64,000 nt of DNA from Nemertoderma westbladi (GCA_032718475.1 JAUCBJ010008794.1:62001-126000); one strand, 5' to 3'. Positions 33,801-43,824 are shown, numbered from the stretch's first letter. The notes: generated by a model from the letters alone, not told the origin. Program-made: numbers and translations.

Positions 33801-34500
33801 CTCTAATTTATATGCTGAGTCTGGGCTATGTACTCTGCAAGAGCGCCGAAACTTTCCGAAACTTGTAATTATGTATAAAATGATGAACGGGTCCGCCCCT
33901 GGTCACTTAAGGGCCACTCTCCCTTCAACTTTTAGCAGTATTAGCCAACGGGCCACTCGCAATTCGGCAGACTTGCGTCCTCCTTTTGCTCGGACCAATT
34001 TCTATAAAAATGCGTTCTTACCATCATCAGTAAGGCTATGGAACACATTGCCCATTGAGATCCGTAATTCTGAAACCCTCCAATCCTTCAAAACTAACAT
34101 ATACCCCTTTGTATGCAATGTCCACTATGTTCCACCATATTACTTAATGGGTTCGCCTAGAATAAACAGTTTGTTATCCCGCCTGCGGTGCAATTGTTCA
34201 TCTTTAAATTTCGACCTATTTTCAAACTTCATCAAACCATATAAAAGTTGCCAGTGTGGTCACGTTAAAGAGGATGCATTCCATTACTTCTTTGAATGTC
34301 CTTTGTACCATAACTTCCACCTCATTATGCAAGCCAATATTGTTTCTCTTGGTTTCCGTCCCTCATTGTTTCTATTATTGCAAGGCCCCCAAAATAAGAA
34401 TGATCTGAACGGGGCCGAATCAATAATTTATGCAATCACTGATTTCGTAGAGAAGACAGGAAGATTTAACCATTTGGGGTACTAAAATAACAATAATAAT
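30900..34500 (+). mobile_element. CR1/L2-like non-LTR retrotransposon, inactive
   Basis: The element reads plus, with the endonuclease and RT in the expected order. The 3' end shows (AAT)n-like repeats at about 34487-34510 and AT-rich sequence after it. The exact 5' end is not visible but lies between about 30850 and 31100. It separates element C from element D and may have replaced the 5' parts of both. No target-site duplication could be identified with confidence. Confidence 0.7.
31121..34485 (+). pseudogene. CR1/L2-like ORF: 2A-like motif, endonuclease, reverse transcriptase
   Basis: The frame from 31121 starts with a hydrophobic stretch (LIILLFAIVIFLLVA) and GDVHPNPGP (31289-31315), a 2A-like motif. 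The endonuclease follows: QTNIRSLVANWD, VVETWF, LGDFNQD and IGSSDHSVV. A frameshift occurs near 32230, a stop near 32505 (after KAELFN) and another shift near 32640. RT resumes at 32680: motif A FLDISKAFDKVHH, motif B GVPQGSVLGPLLF, motif C LYADDTAL. A TAG at 33568-33570 interrupts it, and the thumb and Cys-rich tail (CQCGHVKEDAFHYFFECP) run to 34485. With at least four breaks it cannot be active. The clade is CR1/L2-like by motif style. Confidence 0.85.
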
Positions 34501-35202
34501 AATAATAAGCATAATAATTATAATATAAAGTGCCGTAATTTGTTTTTATTTCATTTATAAATCTAAAAATAAATAAAAGTACGTCCTGCTCCAGATTACG
34601 GACTGTTACCTGAAATTGTATGTTGTTGTTATATTTTTTAATTTATTTTCGTGGAGCCATAGAACGAGTTGGAGGCAACCTGGGTGATTAAACAAATTTA
34701 ACCTGTACAATATTACATTTCATGTTGCAACATGTAGCATTATTCATTGTACGAGCTATTTATTTAGTGCCTATTATACTCATTGCAATACTTAACGCTA
34801 ATTAATATTACACTAAGAAATTGTAATATTGTATTGTAATAATGTATTTTATATTGAATTATTTTGTAATTTGGTTTTGATTATATATAATCGTCTTACT
34901 TTTGGGTGTAGTTCTATCTAACTCTAGTATGGATCGTTAGTGCATACCTCTGCAGCAGTCTGGGCGTGTATGTATGAATGTTGTGTATGTTTGCGTATGA
35001 GTGGTGTGTGTACTGTTTGTATGTATGTGTTCAATGTTCGTATGATATGTGTGCTAGTTGTATGTCATATTTTTTTATTAAGAATATCAATCTAAAATAT
35101 ATTGGTGCCGGTGCAATTTATATAGTTTATCGTTATGGATGAACGGGCTTAACATAAGCTTAGGCTTGTTGCCCAATCATCCTCACCAATTGAGGTAAAT
35201 AA
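34486..35202. other. AT-rich spacer between CR1-like element and ORF2 of element D
   Basis: Probably the 3' UTR of the CR1-like element plus an unassigned piece. No gene is seen. GTATG/TGTGT-rich sequence occurs at about 34965-35060. Confidence 0.4.
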
Positions 35203-37548
35203 ATGTTAAATGAAATTAAAACTCGATTAGTCCATTGGAATCTAGACGTATTATTCGAGGAGGAGAAAATCCAAAGATATGGAAATGTGGAGACGTATAC
35301 CACTCGATATATGAAGTATAGTGATCTCCCTGACGCTAATCAATGCGCCACCTTGTGGCATCCGGTAGGGATGACCCTCGAGAACGCCACCAAAGAGTGG
35401 AATGAAACTCTTAATATCATTGAGATGTATGGCGTTGTTACTTATGATAACGAAGGTAGCGTTCCAATCGGAGAGTTAGGAACTACGCGCATGATACATA
35501 TACGCGGATTAGCTGGCTCCACTCACGTGTTTACGCGAGCGTGTTCCGACGTGATCGATTATTCCTTCGAAACTCTCACCGAAACGCAGAAGAATCTCCG
35601 ACATGGACAATTCGAACTCGCGCAGCGTTACGTCATCGACACCGAACGCAAACCGGCCATGGGTATCGATGGATCGATGTTACCCCAACCCGTTCTCGAG
35701 ATGTTATTCAACGAAAGAATCGTTAAAATCGGCTCAGCTGTTTATGGAGATCTCCAAAACGACTTTCGGAATATGGAGAATATCCCCTATCCTTTCGTGG
35801 ATACTCAGCTGATAGCGCCTTGGGCCGAAGGCCGAGGTTTCTTTCGCACCATGTATGCTAATGTGTCTAGCAACATTACAAAGGTGCAACGAACTTCCAT
35901 CGGACATCTTGCCTTTCAGGAATACGGGTGGAATTTCAAGGTCGGAAATCCCATCAACTATCAACAAGTATACGGAGACCATTATTCTCGATTATACTTT
36001 GACGGACCATTAACCGCACCTGGCGCCGTGTATAGCTTTATGAGTGTTCCACTCCGACCCTCCTTAGCTATCTACACGATCTTCGAAAACACCGCACTTT
36101 CCGGTTGGCTAGCCGATGTGTGCAGTCGTACTATACGCGCCCATCCATTAATCCTTGGGACCAAACTCGCTAAGCTAGATGAACATAATAAATTCATCCG
36201 CTTTGAATGTTTCCGACGGTTTTTAACCCCGTTTCGCAACGTGGATAGCCAATTCAAAGACCGCGCTTTGACCAAGCTCAGCTTAAGAGACTCAGCTGCG
36301 GAGAAGTTGGATAGCGCTGGATTCGCTATTTTCCGAGACATTTGTGTGATAAACCTGCACTCCTCGGTTATCCAAAGACCTCGGATCCCCACCGGTTATT
36401 CTGTCGTGGAAATTCAGACGGTAGGTCCACTTGAGGAGACGGCCATACCTACCTCAACTATACAAGGGGAAGACGAACCCATATGTTTAGAATCGGAAGA
36501 GATTCAGCCCCCCACGGCTCGGAGTAGCGATAGTGACTATATATTGGAATGGTATCAAGGTCCACAGTGTCTTACTGCGTATGATTATCGCCATGCCAAT
36601 TATGTTTCTCGACAACGTTGTCGGCTGTGCGCATCGAGAGACCATATTACGTCTATGGACACCAACGATCTTTGTTCCTATTTCCACGAGCAACCGTCGA
36701 TGGAAATCTATTGTGCATATTGTCGGCTTAATAATTTGCACATTTTTGCCGTCTGCCCCCAATTTATGACTCAATGCCATCATTGTCAACTAAAAGGACA
36801 CGCCAGCTTTGATTGTCCCTTTAACCATGATTTAGAGAGCGTAGATGAAATGATTGTACTACGTTATATCAGAGCTTGGGAAGCGAACGCTGATTTACAT
36901 TGTGACTCACGCCATCGCTATTATCCCGGACGCGCCTACGAAGGAGTTTATGCGTTCCATCCATATTTGTTTGCCTCCGTCGAGCAGAAATCGCGCCTAT
37001 CAAGTTATGAACTATTGAAGCGCGTTGGAGAATGTATTTCAACCAAATATGTACGTAAATTTCTCAGGAGCATTAATCCGAGTGACATCCAGTCTTACAA
37101 CTTAATAAACTTTATCCGTCAGGACCCTGCCTATGGAGACTTATTCGTCAACTCACACCCTGAGTTACAAGAAGTATATCGACGGCCTTACGAGTATCGA
37201 GCCCGCGAACGCGAGTTAGAAAGAACCATTAAACCAAGGAAGTTTCTAACTGCCTATGGTCCACCCACGGCCCTCGTTCAGACCACTCGTAAAGGACCCG
37301 TAAGAGCGGCTGTCTTGAAACGAGCTCTCAAAGCCGTTAGACCCCTCTCCCCGGACGTTGATGTCAATCAACCCGGTACTTCGACCGGTGGATATACCGA
37401 TCGCAATCCCATACCTTCTGATGCAATCATATTGCACCCTTCACCCAGGAGTTATAGCCCTCCTAGTAAAGTGGCTCGCCCCAAAGAGAAAAGGACTCTT
37501 GCTAGCTTCAAAAAACTGCGTAAACGCCGTCCGCGCAAGAAAGACTAA
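35203..37548 (+). CDS. ORF2 of element D: 781-residue protein with zinc knuckles
   Basis: A long open frame with no internal stop. There is no signal peptide and no membrane segment. Residues ~473-540 hold three Cys/His clusters: CRLC-x4-H, CAYC-x5-H-x4-C, and the canonical knuckle CHHCQLKGHASFDC (CX2CX4HX4C). The last ~50 residues (SDAIILHPSPRSYSPP then Lys/Arg-rich) match ORF2 of copies B and C. The 730 residues before that have no match to A/C ORF2 that I can see, so D may be a different ORF2 version, or a longer full-length one whose N-terminus was lost when the CR1-like element arrived. The first ATG at 35203 follows closely on non-matching AT-rich DNA, so the true start is uncertain. 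A nucleocapsid-like or RNA-binding role is inferred from the knuckles and basic tail. Confidence 0.7.
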   Translation: MLNEIKTRLVHWNLDVLFEEEKIQRYGNVETYTTRYMKYSDLPDANQCATLWHPVGMTLENATKEWNETLNIIEMYGVVTYDNEGSVPIGELGTTRMIHIRGLAGSTHVFTRACSDVIDYSFETLTETQKNLRHGQFELAQRYVIDTERKPAMGIDGSMLPQPVLEMLFNERIVKIGSAVYGDLQNDFRNMENIPYPFVDTQLIAPWAEGRGFFRTMYANVSSNITKVQRTSIGHLAFQEYGWNFKVGNPINYQQVYGDHYSRLYFDGPLTAPGAVYSFMSVPLRPSLAIYTIFENTALSGWLADVCSRTIRAHPLILGTKLAKLDEHNKFIRFECFRRFLTPFRNVDSQFKDRALTKLSLRDSAAEKLDSAGFAIFRDICVINLHSSVIQRPRIPTGYSVVEIQTVGPLEETAIPTSTIQGEDEPICLESEEIQPPTARSSDSDYILEWYQGPQCLTAYDYRHANYVSRQRCRLCASRDHITSMDTNDLCSYFHEQPSMEIYCAYCRLNNLHIFAVCPQFMTQCHHCQLKGHASFDCPFNHDLESVDEMIVLRYIRAWEANADLHCDSRHRYYPGRAYEGVYAFHPYLFASVEQKSRLSSYELLKRVGECISTKYVRKFLRSINPSDIQSYNLINFIRQDPAYGDLFVNSHPELQEVYRRPYEYRARERELERTIKPRKFLTAYGPPTALVQTTRKGPVRAAVLKRALKAVRPLSPDVDVNQPGTSTGGYTDRNPIPSDAIILHPSPRSYSPPSKVARPKEKRTLASFKKLRKRRPRKKD

Positions 37549-37626
37549 CTGTTTAGAGTATTTTTGTATTTTAGAAACTGTGATTTTGTATATTTTATAG
37601 ACTTAAATCCCATTTTCTGGGAGCGG

Positions 37627-38869
37627 TGTAAAAGCTTTTGTGGGATAACTGATACGTTTGCCTTTGCTGGCCAGTTCCCCCCCAGGCGCTGGAATACTCT
37701 AAAAGGGTTCTCGGACTGTATATATATTCCCCTCGCCCGCAAGGTACCTTTACAGGTGTTTTAACGGACATAAAAGTAATTCTGCTATATACGTGTTTTA
37801 GTGGACATGGTAAGGCAAAAAACCTGCAATGCACCAACTACCTTTCACAGCTTAGCCGTGATAATTCATATTACGACATCTAACAGCTGGTTGCTGACAT
37901 GGAAACAGCCATTGGACGCACGGTTCTTTGTTTGGCTTGAGCCAATCAGAGCGATTTTTCCTGTCGACGTGTAGCTTTTTAGTCGATCATAAGGAGAGTG
38001 TTCAGTCTTACTGTTTTTTCTTGATACTTTGTTGTTATTGCTGTCTAAGCCAGAAACACCGGCCTTTTGGGAAGAACTCTAGTAAACTGCTTAAATTATC
38101 GAAAGTATAAACTGTTACCTACTCACTTACTCAATAAATCACTAATTAACATGCTCACTTAATTTAATTGCATTAATCATATTGTTTTTACTGTTATTTA
38201 CTGTCAGTTATTAATTGTACCTATTTGTTGATGGAAATATTGCTATTTGGATAATACGGATAAATCACCCAATTCCCAATTTTCTTGATAACACTACAGG
38301 TTAGAGAGACCGGCTATACATAACAATTGCGATTTATATTAATGTGGTGTGTATTGAATCCAATGTTATTTAGCAGACCCTACGTGAGTCAATTACTGCT
38401 CTCTTTATGTTTGATCAAATATACTGACTGTCGGCAGAATAGTGTGTATGATTGTGATTGGTAACAAAGTATTTCCTAAAGAATACGCTTTATACTTTAA
38501 TCATAAGCAGTATCGTTGCGTTTAGTATAAGTCCTAGTTCTGTTTAAATAGATAAAGCGCCACGTCCTAAAGGAACTGTTAATATTTCCCGAAAGCCAAT
38601 AATATCTGTCAGAGATTAATTATTAACGATCTATCGAATAATACATTAGGTATACACTGCAACCTTACACTGTAATAATAAAATTTAAGCATCCGAATTC
38701 AGTCTCCCGGGTGTAGATCCATCGGGTGAATGATCGCGCATGGGCTGATTTCGGCTAGTGTTTTGCGTATTAGCATAAAATATTGTCGTATGCTAAAGTG
38801 GTTTTAATTAACGAAAAGACATATAAATTTTGGCAGGTTAAACTGCTAAAGGTCTCAAAAGCGCGAACA
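37627..38869 (+). repeat. 3' LTR of element D
   Basis: The ends TGTAAAAGCTTTTG (37627) and GCGCGAACA (38869) match the other three LTRs. The CCAATCAGAGCGATTTTT box is at about 37942. Two 'gttttaacggacata'/'gttttagtggacat' repeats are in U3. The LTR is directly followed by the 40-bp minisatellite. Confidence 0.85.
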
Positions 38870-40412
38870 GGAGCAGTTAGCTGGCGTTCACCCCTAACGT
38901 GTTAGTTAGGAAGCAGTTAGCTGGCGTTCACCCCTAACGTGTTAGTTAGGAAGCAGTTAGCTGGCGTTCACCCCTAACGTGTTAGTTAGGAAGCAGTTAG
39001 CAGGCGTTCACCCCCAACGTGTTAGTTAGGGAGCAGTTAGCTGGCGTTCACCCCTAACGTGTTAGTTAGGAAGCAGTTAGCAGGCGTTCACCCCCAACGT
39101 GTTAGTTAGGAAGCAGTTAGCTGGCGTTCACCCCTAACGTGTTAGTTAGGAAGTAGTTAGCTGGCGTTCACCCCTAACGTGTTAGTTAGGAAGGAGTTAG
39201 CAGGCGTTCACCCCCAACGTGTTAGTTAGGAAGCAGTTAGCAGGCGTTCACCCCCAACGTGTTAGTTAGGGAGCAGTTAGCTGGCGTTCACCCCTAACGT
39301 GTTAGTTAGGAAGCAGTTAGCAGGCGTTTACCCCCAACGTGTTAGTTAGGGAGCAGTTAGCTGGCGTTCACCCCTAACGTGTTAGTTAGGAAGCAGTTAG
39401 CAGGCGTTCACCCCCAACGTGTTAGTTAGGAAGCAGTTAGCTGGCGTTCACCCCTAACGTGTTAGTTAGGAAGCAGTTAGCTGGCGTTCACCACTAACGT
39501 GTTAGTTAGGAAGCAGTTAGCTGGCGTTCACCCCCAACGTGTTAGTTAGGGAGCAGTTAGCTGGCGTTCACCCCCATCGTGTTAGTTAAGGAGCAGTTAG
39601 CTGGCGTTCACCCCTAACGTGTTAGTTAGGAAGCAGTTAGCAGGCGTTCACCCCTAACGTGTTAGTTAGGGAGCAGTTAGCTGGCGTTCACCCCTAACGT
39701 GTTAGTTAGGAAGCAGTTAGCTGGCGTTCACCCCTAACGTGTTAGTTAAGAAGCAGTTAGCTGGCGTTTACCCCTAACGTGTTAGTTAGGAAGCAGTTAG
39801 CTGGCGTTCACCCCTAACGTGTTAGTTAGGAAGCATTTAGCTGGCGTTCACCCCTAACGTGTTAGTTAGGAAGCAGTTAGCTGGCGTTCACCCCCAACGT
39901 GTTAGTTAGGAAGCAGTTAGCTGGCGTTCACCCCTAACGTGTTAGTTAGGAAGCAGTTAGCAGGCGTTCACCCCCAACGTGTTAGTTAGGGAGCAGTTAG
40001 CTGGCGTTCACCCATAACGTGATAGTTAGGAAGCAGTTAGCAGGCGTTCACCCCCAACGTGTTAGTTAGGGAGCAGTTAGCTGGCGTTCACCCCTAACGT
40101 GTTAGTTAGGAAACAGTTAGCTGGCGTTCACCCCCAACGTGTTAGTTAGGAAGCAGTTAGCTGGCGTTCACCCATAACGTGTTAGTTAGGAAGCAGTTAG
40201 CTGGCGTTCACCCCTAACGTGTTAGTTAGGAAGCAGTTAGCAGGCGTTCACCCCCAACGTGTTAGTTAGGAAGCAGTTAGCTGGCGTTCACCCCTAACGT
40301 GTTAGTTAGGAAGCAGTTAGCTGGCGTTCACCCCTAACGTGTTAGTTAGGAAGCAGTTAGCTGGCGTTCACCCCCAACATGTTAGTTAGGGAGCAGTTAG
40401 CTGGCGTTCAGT
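38870..40412. repeat. 40-bp minisatellite, about 38 units
   Basis: The unit reads GCAGTTAGC(T/A)GGCGTTCA, then CCCC(T/C)AACGTGTTAGTTAGG and a linking AA or GA. Two main variants alternate irregularly: CTGG with CCCCTAACG, and CAGG with CCCCCAACG. The array fills the space between the end of LTR D and the first codons of the RT element. 40 is not a multiple of 3 and every frame meets stops, so it is not coding. Confidence 0.95.
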
Positions 40413-43214
40413 CCCGCGGTCTTTGATAGCATCAATAGTGACGCCGTGCTCTCCTGTGTACTCCACTCCCACGGTTCCCCAGGTCCCTCCGGCCTCGATG
40501 CAGACGCCTGGCGACGCGCCATGACAGCCTTCGGTAATGTATCCTGCGACCTTAGGAAGGCCGTGGCAGGGGTAGCGAGGCGTTTGGCGACGGAACTCAT
40601 CGACTCCGCGAGTTTACTTCCCTACAACGCGAGTCGGTTAGTGCCACTCGATAAACAACCAGGGGTTCGACCAATTGGTGTGGGCGAGGTATTACGGAGG
40701 ATTATTGGGAAGGTGGTCGGGAGGATAGCGAAGTTCGACCTTGGTGAGCTGGCGGGTAACACCCAACTGTGTGCGGGGCAAGTCGGTGGTATAGAACACG
40801 CTGTGCATGCCCTACGGGAACACTTTGAACAGCCTGAATGCGACGGCCTCCTTTTGATTGACGCAAAGAATGCGTTCAACGCCTTGAATCGCCGTTTAAC
40901 CCTTCTGAACTGCCAGGTACTTTGTCCAGTTCTCTTCACCATCCTAACCAATTCCTATCGGGAACCGTCGCCGCTTTTCGTAGGAAATGACGTTATCTGG
41001 TCGCAAGAGGGGTCAACCCAAGGGGATTCTCTGGCGATGCAGATGTTTGCAGTCGGCACATTGCCAATGGTTAAGAAACTAGAACCTATTCTTATGAATT
41101 GCCACACGTATGTGGCTTCCCCCGTCCAACCTTTGGGTTCCCCCCACCAACCTTCGGGTCCCCCCCTCAAACCGGCGGGTTTCCACATCCAACCGGCGGT
41201 TCCCCCCCTCCAACCTCCGGATTCCCCCCTCCAACCGGTGGGCTCCCCATGCCAACCGGTGGGCTCCCCCCTCCAACCGGTGGGCCCCCCGCTCCAACCA
41301 GTGGGTTCCCCCCTCCAACCCTCGGTTTCCCCTCTCCAAAATTCGGGCTCCCCCCTCAAACCTTCGGGTTCCCCCCTCCAACCTTCGGATTCCCCCCTCA
41401 AACCTTCGGGCTCCCCCCTCGAATGGGCGGTTTCCCCCCTTCAACCATCGGGTTCCCCCCTCCAACCTTTGGGTTCCCCCCTCCAAACTTCGGGCTCCCC
41501 CCTCAAACCTTTGGGTTCCCTCATCAAACCTACGGGTCCCCCGCTCCAACCGGCGGGTTCCACCCTCCAACCTTCGGGTCCCCACCCCCAACCGGTGGGT
41601 TCACCCCTCCAACCATCGGGTTCCCCCCTCCAATCCTCGGGTCCCCCCCTCCAACCATCAGGTCCCCTCCTTCAACTATCGGGTTCCCCCCTCCAACATT
41701 TGGGTTCCCCCCTCCAACTATCGGGTTCCCCCTTCCAATTTCCGGGTTCCCCCTTCCAACCTTTGGGTTCCCCCCTCCAACCTTCGGGTTCCCCCCTCCA
41801 ACAGGCGGGTTCCCCCTTCCAACCGGTGGGTTCCCCCCTCCAACCGGAGGGTTCCCCCCTCCAACCGGTGGTTTCTCCCCTCCAACTGGCGGGTTCCCCC
41901 CTCCAACCAGGGGGTTCCCCCCTCCAACCTTCGGGTTCCCCCCTCCAACCGGCGGGTCCCCCCCAACAACCATTGGGTTCCCCCCTCCCAACGGCGGGAT
42001 CCAAATTCCAACAGGCGGGTTCCCCCCTCCAACAGGCGGGTTGCCCCCTCCAACAGGCAGGTTCCCCCCTACAACCACAACCGGCGGTTTCCCCCCTACA
42101 ACCGGCGGTCTCCTCCACCCAACCAGGGGTTTACCCAGACCGAGAGGCGGTTTCATCGGATCCGATGACCTTTCCGGGTATCCACAAGTGGTATGCGGAT
42201 GATGGCAGCGCTGCTGGTAACCTCGGAATGCTACGTGACTATTGGGAGGAAGCGGCTACCATCGGGCCTGGCTATGGATATTACCCCACAAAGGCATTTC
42301 TTATTGTGAAGAACTCAAAGCGCGAAGAGGCCAACGCGATTTTCTCTGGCCTCCCTGTTGAAGTGGTCGATGGTCATCGAGTCCTGGAGTCCGTAATAGG
42401 GTCCACATCCTACTGTGCTGGGTATCTGGAGAAGCGAGTTGATGTCATCTGTCGCCAACTAAAACACCTCAACGATTTCGCAGTGACTGCTCCCCACCCC
42501 GCGTACGGATGCCTGGTCCGTGGCTTACAGCCGAAGGTAAACTTCTTGGCTCGCACCACACCCGGGTTAGTCGATCACTTGGATCGAGTTGAGGAAACAC
42601 TCTCCAGCACAGTCATCCCGACACTCACTGGCAGATACCCACCCGGCCTTTCGGAACGACAGCTGCTGGCACTCCCTGTGAGGGAGGGGGGGCTAGCTAT
42701 AAATCAACCTCAGGATGAGGTGGAAAGCTATGAGAAGTCGTTGCGACTCTGCGAGCCCCTACGGTGTTCGGACCCAGCCGCTCGTACAACACAGCAGACC
42801 ATCCTGCGTGAGATCCGCAAGGAGCAGGATGAGGTTGTGAAGACTCGATGTGTGGCGGTTGATGCTCAACTGTCCGGAGACGCCCTCTACCATCGGACAC
42901 TGGCGAAGGAGCGTGGAGCGTTAGCATGGCTCTCGGCCCTACCCATTTCCAGATACAACTTTTCCCTACACAAATCCGCTTTCCGGGATGCGTTGTGTCT
43001 GCGATTTGGGTGGGAGCCCCCGAGGCTGCCCGCCAACTGCTCCTGCGGTGCTGTATTCACCATCTCCCACTCCCTTCACTGCCCTATGGGAGCCTACCCG
43101 ATCCTGCGGCACAACGAGGTCCGCGATTTCCCCGCCGAGCTCCTCAGCGAGGTCGCACACGACGTTGAGGTGGAACCCCATCTCCAGCCGATCGAGGGCG
43201 AGTTTTCCGCCTGA
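40413..43214 (+). CDS. Reverse transcriptase with an in-frame repeat inserted before motif C
   Basis: The frame is open from just after the 40-bp array (FDSINSDAV...). The first part has GPSGLDADAWRRAM, then RLVPLDKQPGVRPIGVGEV (fingers), CAGQVGGIEHAVHALR, motif A LLIDAKNAFNALNR and motif B QEGSTQGDSLAMQM. A run of about 345 residues of SPLQPxG repeats then intervenes, followed by KWYADDGSAAG (motif C) and GPGYGYYPTKAFLIVK (motif D). The thumb and a Cys-containing tail (CSCGAVFTISHSLHC) follow. I recognise this as a GVRPIGVGEV-type RT found in many invertebrate genomes but cannot name its clade. The frame ends at 43214, where a one-base shift separates it from its C-terminal domain. Confidence 0.75.
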   Translation, partial: PAVFDSINSDAVLSCVLHSHGSPGPSGLDADAWRRAMTAFGNVSCDLRKAVAGVARRLATELIDSASLLPYNASRLVPLDKQPGVRPIGVGEVLRRIIGKVVGRIAKFDLGELAGNTQLCAGQVGGIEHAVHALREHFEQPECDGLLLIDAKNAFNALNRRLTLLNCQVLCPVLFTILTNSYREPSPLFVGNDVIWSQEGSTQGDSLAMQMFAVGTLPMVKKLEPILMNCHTYVASPVQPLGSPHQPSGPPLKPAGFHIQPAVPPLQPPDSPLQPVGSPCQPVGSPLQPVGPPLQPVGSPLQPSVSPLQNSGSPLKPSGSPLQPSDSPLKPSGSPLEWAVSPLQPSGSPLQPLGSPLQTSGSPLKPLGSLIKPTGPPLQPAGSTLQPSGPHPQPVGSPLQPSGSPLQSSGPPLQPSGPLLQLSGSPLQHLGSPLQLSGSPFQFPGSPFQPLGSPLQPSGSPLQQAGSPFQPVGSPLQPEGSPLQPVVSPLQLAGSPLQPGGSPLQPSGSPLQPAGPPQQPLGSPLPTAGSKFQQAGSPLQQAGCPLQQAGSPLQPQPAVSPLQPAVSSTQPGVYPDREAVSSDPMTFPGIHKWYADDGSAAGNLGMLRDYWEEAATIGPGYGYYPTKAFLIVKNSKREEANAIFSGLPVEVVDGHRVLESVIGSTSYCAGYLEKRVDVICRQLKHLNDFAVTAPHPAYGCLVRGLQPKVNFLARTTPGLVDHLDRVEETLSSTVIPTLTGRYPPGLSERQLLALPVREGGLAINQPQDEVESYEKSLRLCEPLRCSDPAARTTQQTILREIRKEQDEVVKTRCVAVDAQLSGDALYHRTLAKERGALAWLSALPISRYNFSLHKSAFRDALCLRFGWEPPRLPANCSCGAVFTISHSLHCPMGAYPILRHNEVRDFPAELLSEVAHDVEVEPHLQPIEGEFSA
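41113..42150. repeat. 21-bp in-frame minisatellite inside the RT palm, about 49 units
   Basis: The unit is about CCAACC-nnn-GGG-TTCCCCCCT, 21 bp, coding seven residues SPLQPxG in the RT frame. The other two plus frames (PPSNxRV, FPPPTxG) and the minus frames are also open, because the unit has no stops. Units are diverged at the xGG triplet, which suggests age. The array lies between the segment after motif B (MVKKLEPILMNCHTY) and GIHKWYADDG. Confidence 0.9.
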
Positions 43215-43717
43215 GATCTGCTACGGTAGACCCGGAGGCCCGTCTGGACGTTGCGGCGAGTGGGCTGTGGGGTGGGCGCTTCGAGCGGGTGTATATCGAC
43301 GTCAAGGTATTCAACCCTCTGTGCTCCTCCAATCCTCGCTCCATGGATGCTGCTTACAGCAAACATGAACGAGAGAAACGGAGGAAGTACGAGGAGAGAA
43401 TCAATGACATCGAGCACGCCGGCTTCTCGCCTTTTGTAATTGCTACAACTGGTGGGGCCAGCCGCTCAGCCCACGCGCTCCTCACACGCATTGCGCTCCT
43501 ACTGTCGGCGAAACGGGATGCTCCCTACTCGCAGACTCTCTCCCTCATCAGGACTCGGTTGAGTTTCGCCCTCCTCCGTTCCTCCATCATGTGCCTCCGG
43601 GGCGCACGGAAGCCGAAGGCTAGGCTGGCAACGAGACAGACGATGCGGGAGACCGGCGTGAGCGCGGCTGTAGCCGAGGCTGGGATTGCATTAAATAGTT
43701 TCAACAATAATTATTAA
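43215..43717 (+). pseudogene. C-terminal domain of the RT element, out of frame with the RT
   Basis: In a frame shifted by one base from the RT, the sequence from ~43215 reads RSATVDPEARLDVAASGLWGG, then FERVYIDVKVFNPLC, a Lys/Arg-rich helix (KHEREKRRKYEERINDIE) and a tail ending at TAA 43715-43717. In my memory of related elements these parts follow the RT in one frame. The D...DVKV pattern could be a PD-(D/E)XK-type nuclease core; that is an inference. The one-base shift near 43205-43215 breaks the protein. Confidence 0.55.
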
Positions 43718-43824
43718 TTACCTACAATTTGTTGACATTAATTCATTATGCTGCTTGTTTGTTAATGTTTATTTTATTTGTAATTGAAATAAAGAAAAGG
43801 AAAAAAAAAAAAAAAAAAAAAAAA

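Larger units (their letters stand above)
40413..43824 (+). mobile_element. Poly(A)-tailed GC-rich reverse-transcriptase element
   Basis: The RT frame is followed by a short AT-rich 3' UTR, an AATAAA at about 43787 and about 23 A residues ending at 43824, the mark of a retroposed copy. The 5' end is lost into the 40-bp array. Coding sequence is much more GC-rich than the surroundings, which suggests a separate origin or strong codon bias. Confidence 0.75.

Noticed and set aside
38870-40412. CRISPR-like regular array
   Set aside because: The units are contiguous 40-bp tandem repeats with no unique spacers, and the context is an animal genome.
41079-42202. Pro- or Gly-rich frames of 110-367 codons in other frames of the 21-bp array
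   Set aside because: They are shadows of the stop-free 21-bp unit; only the frame continuous with the RT motifs is meaningful.
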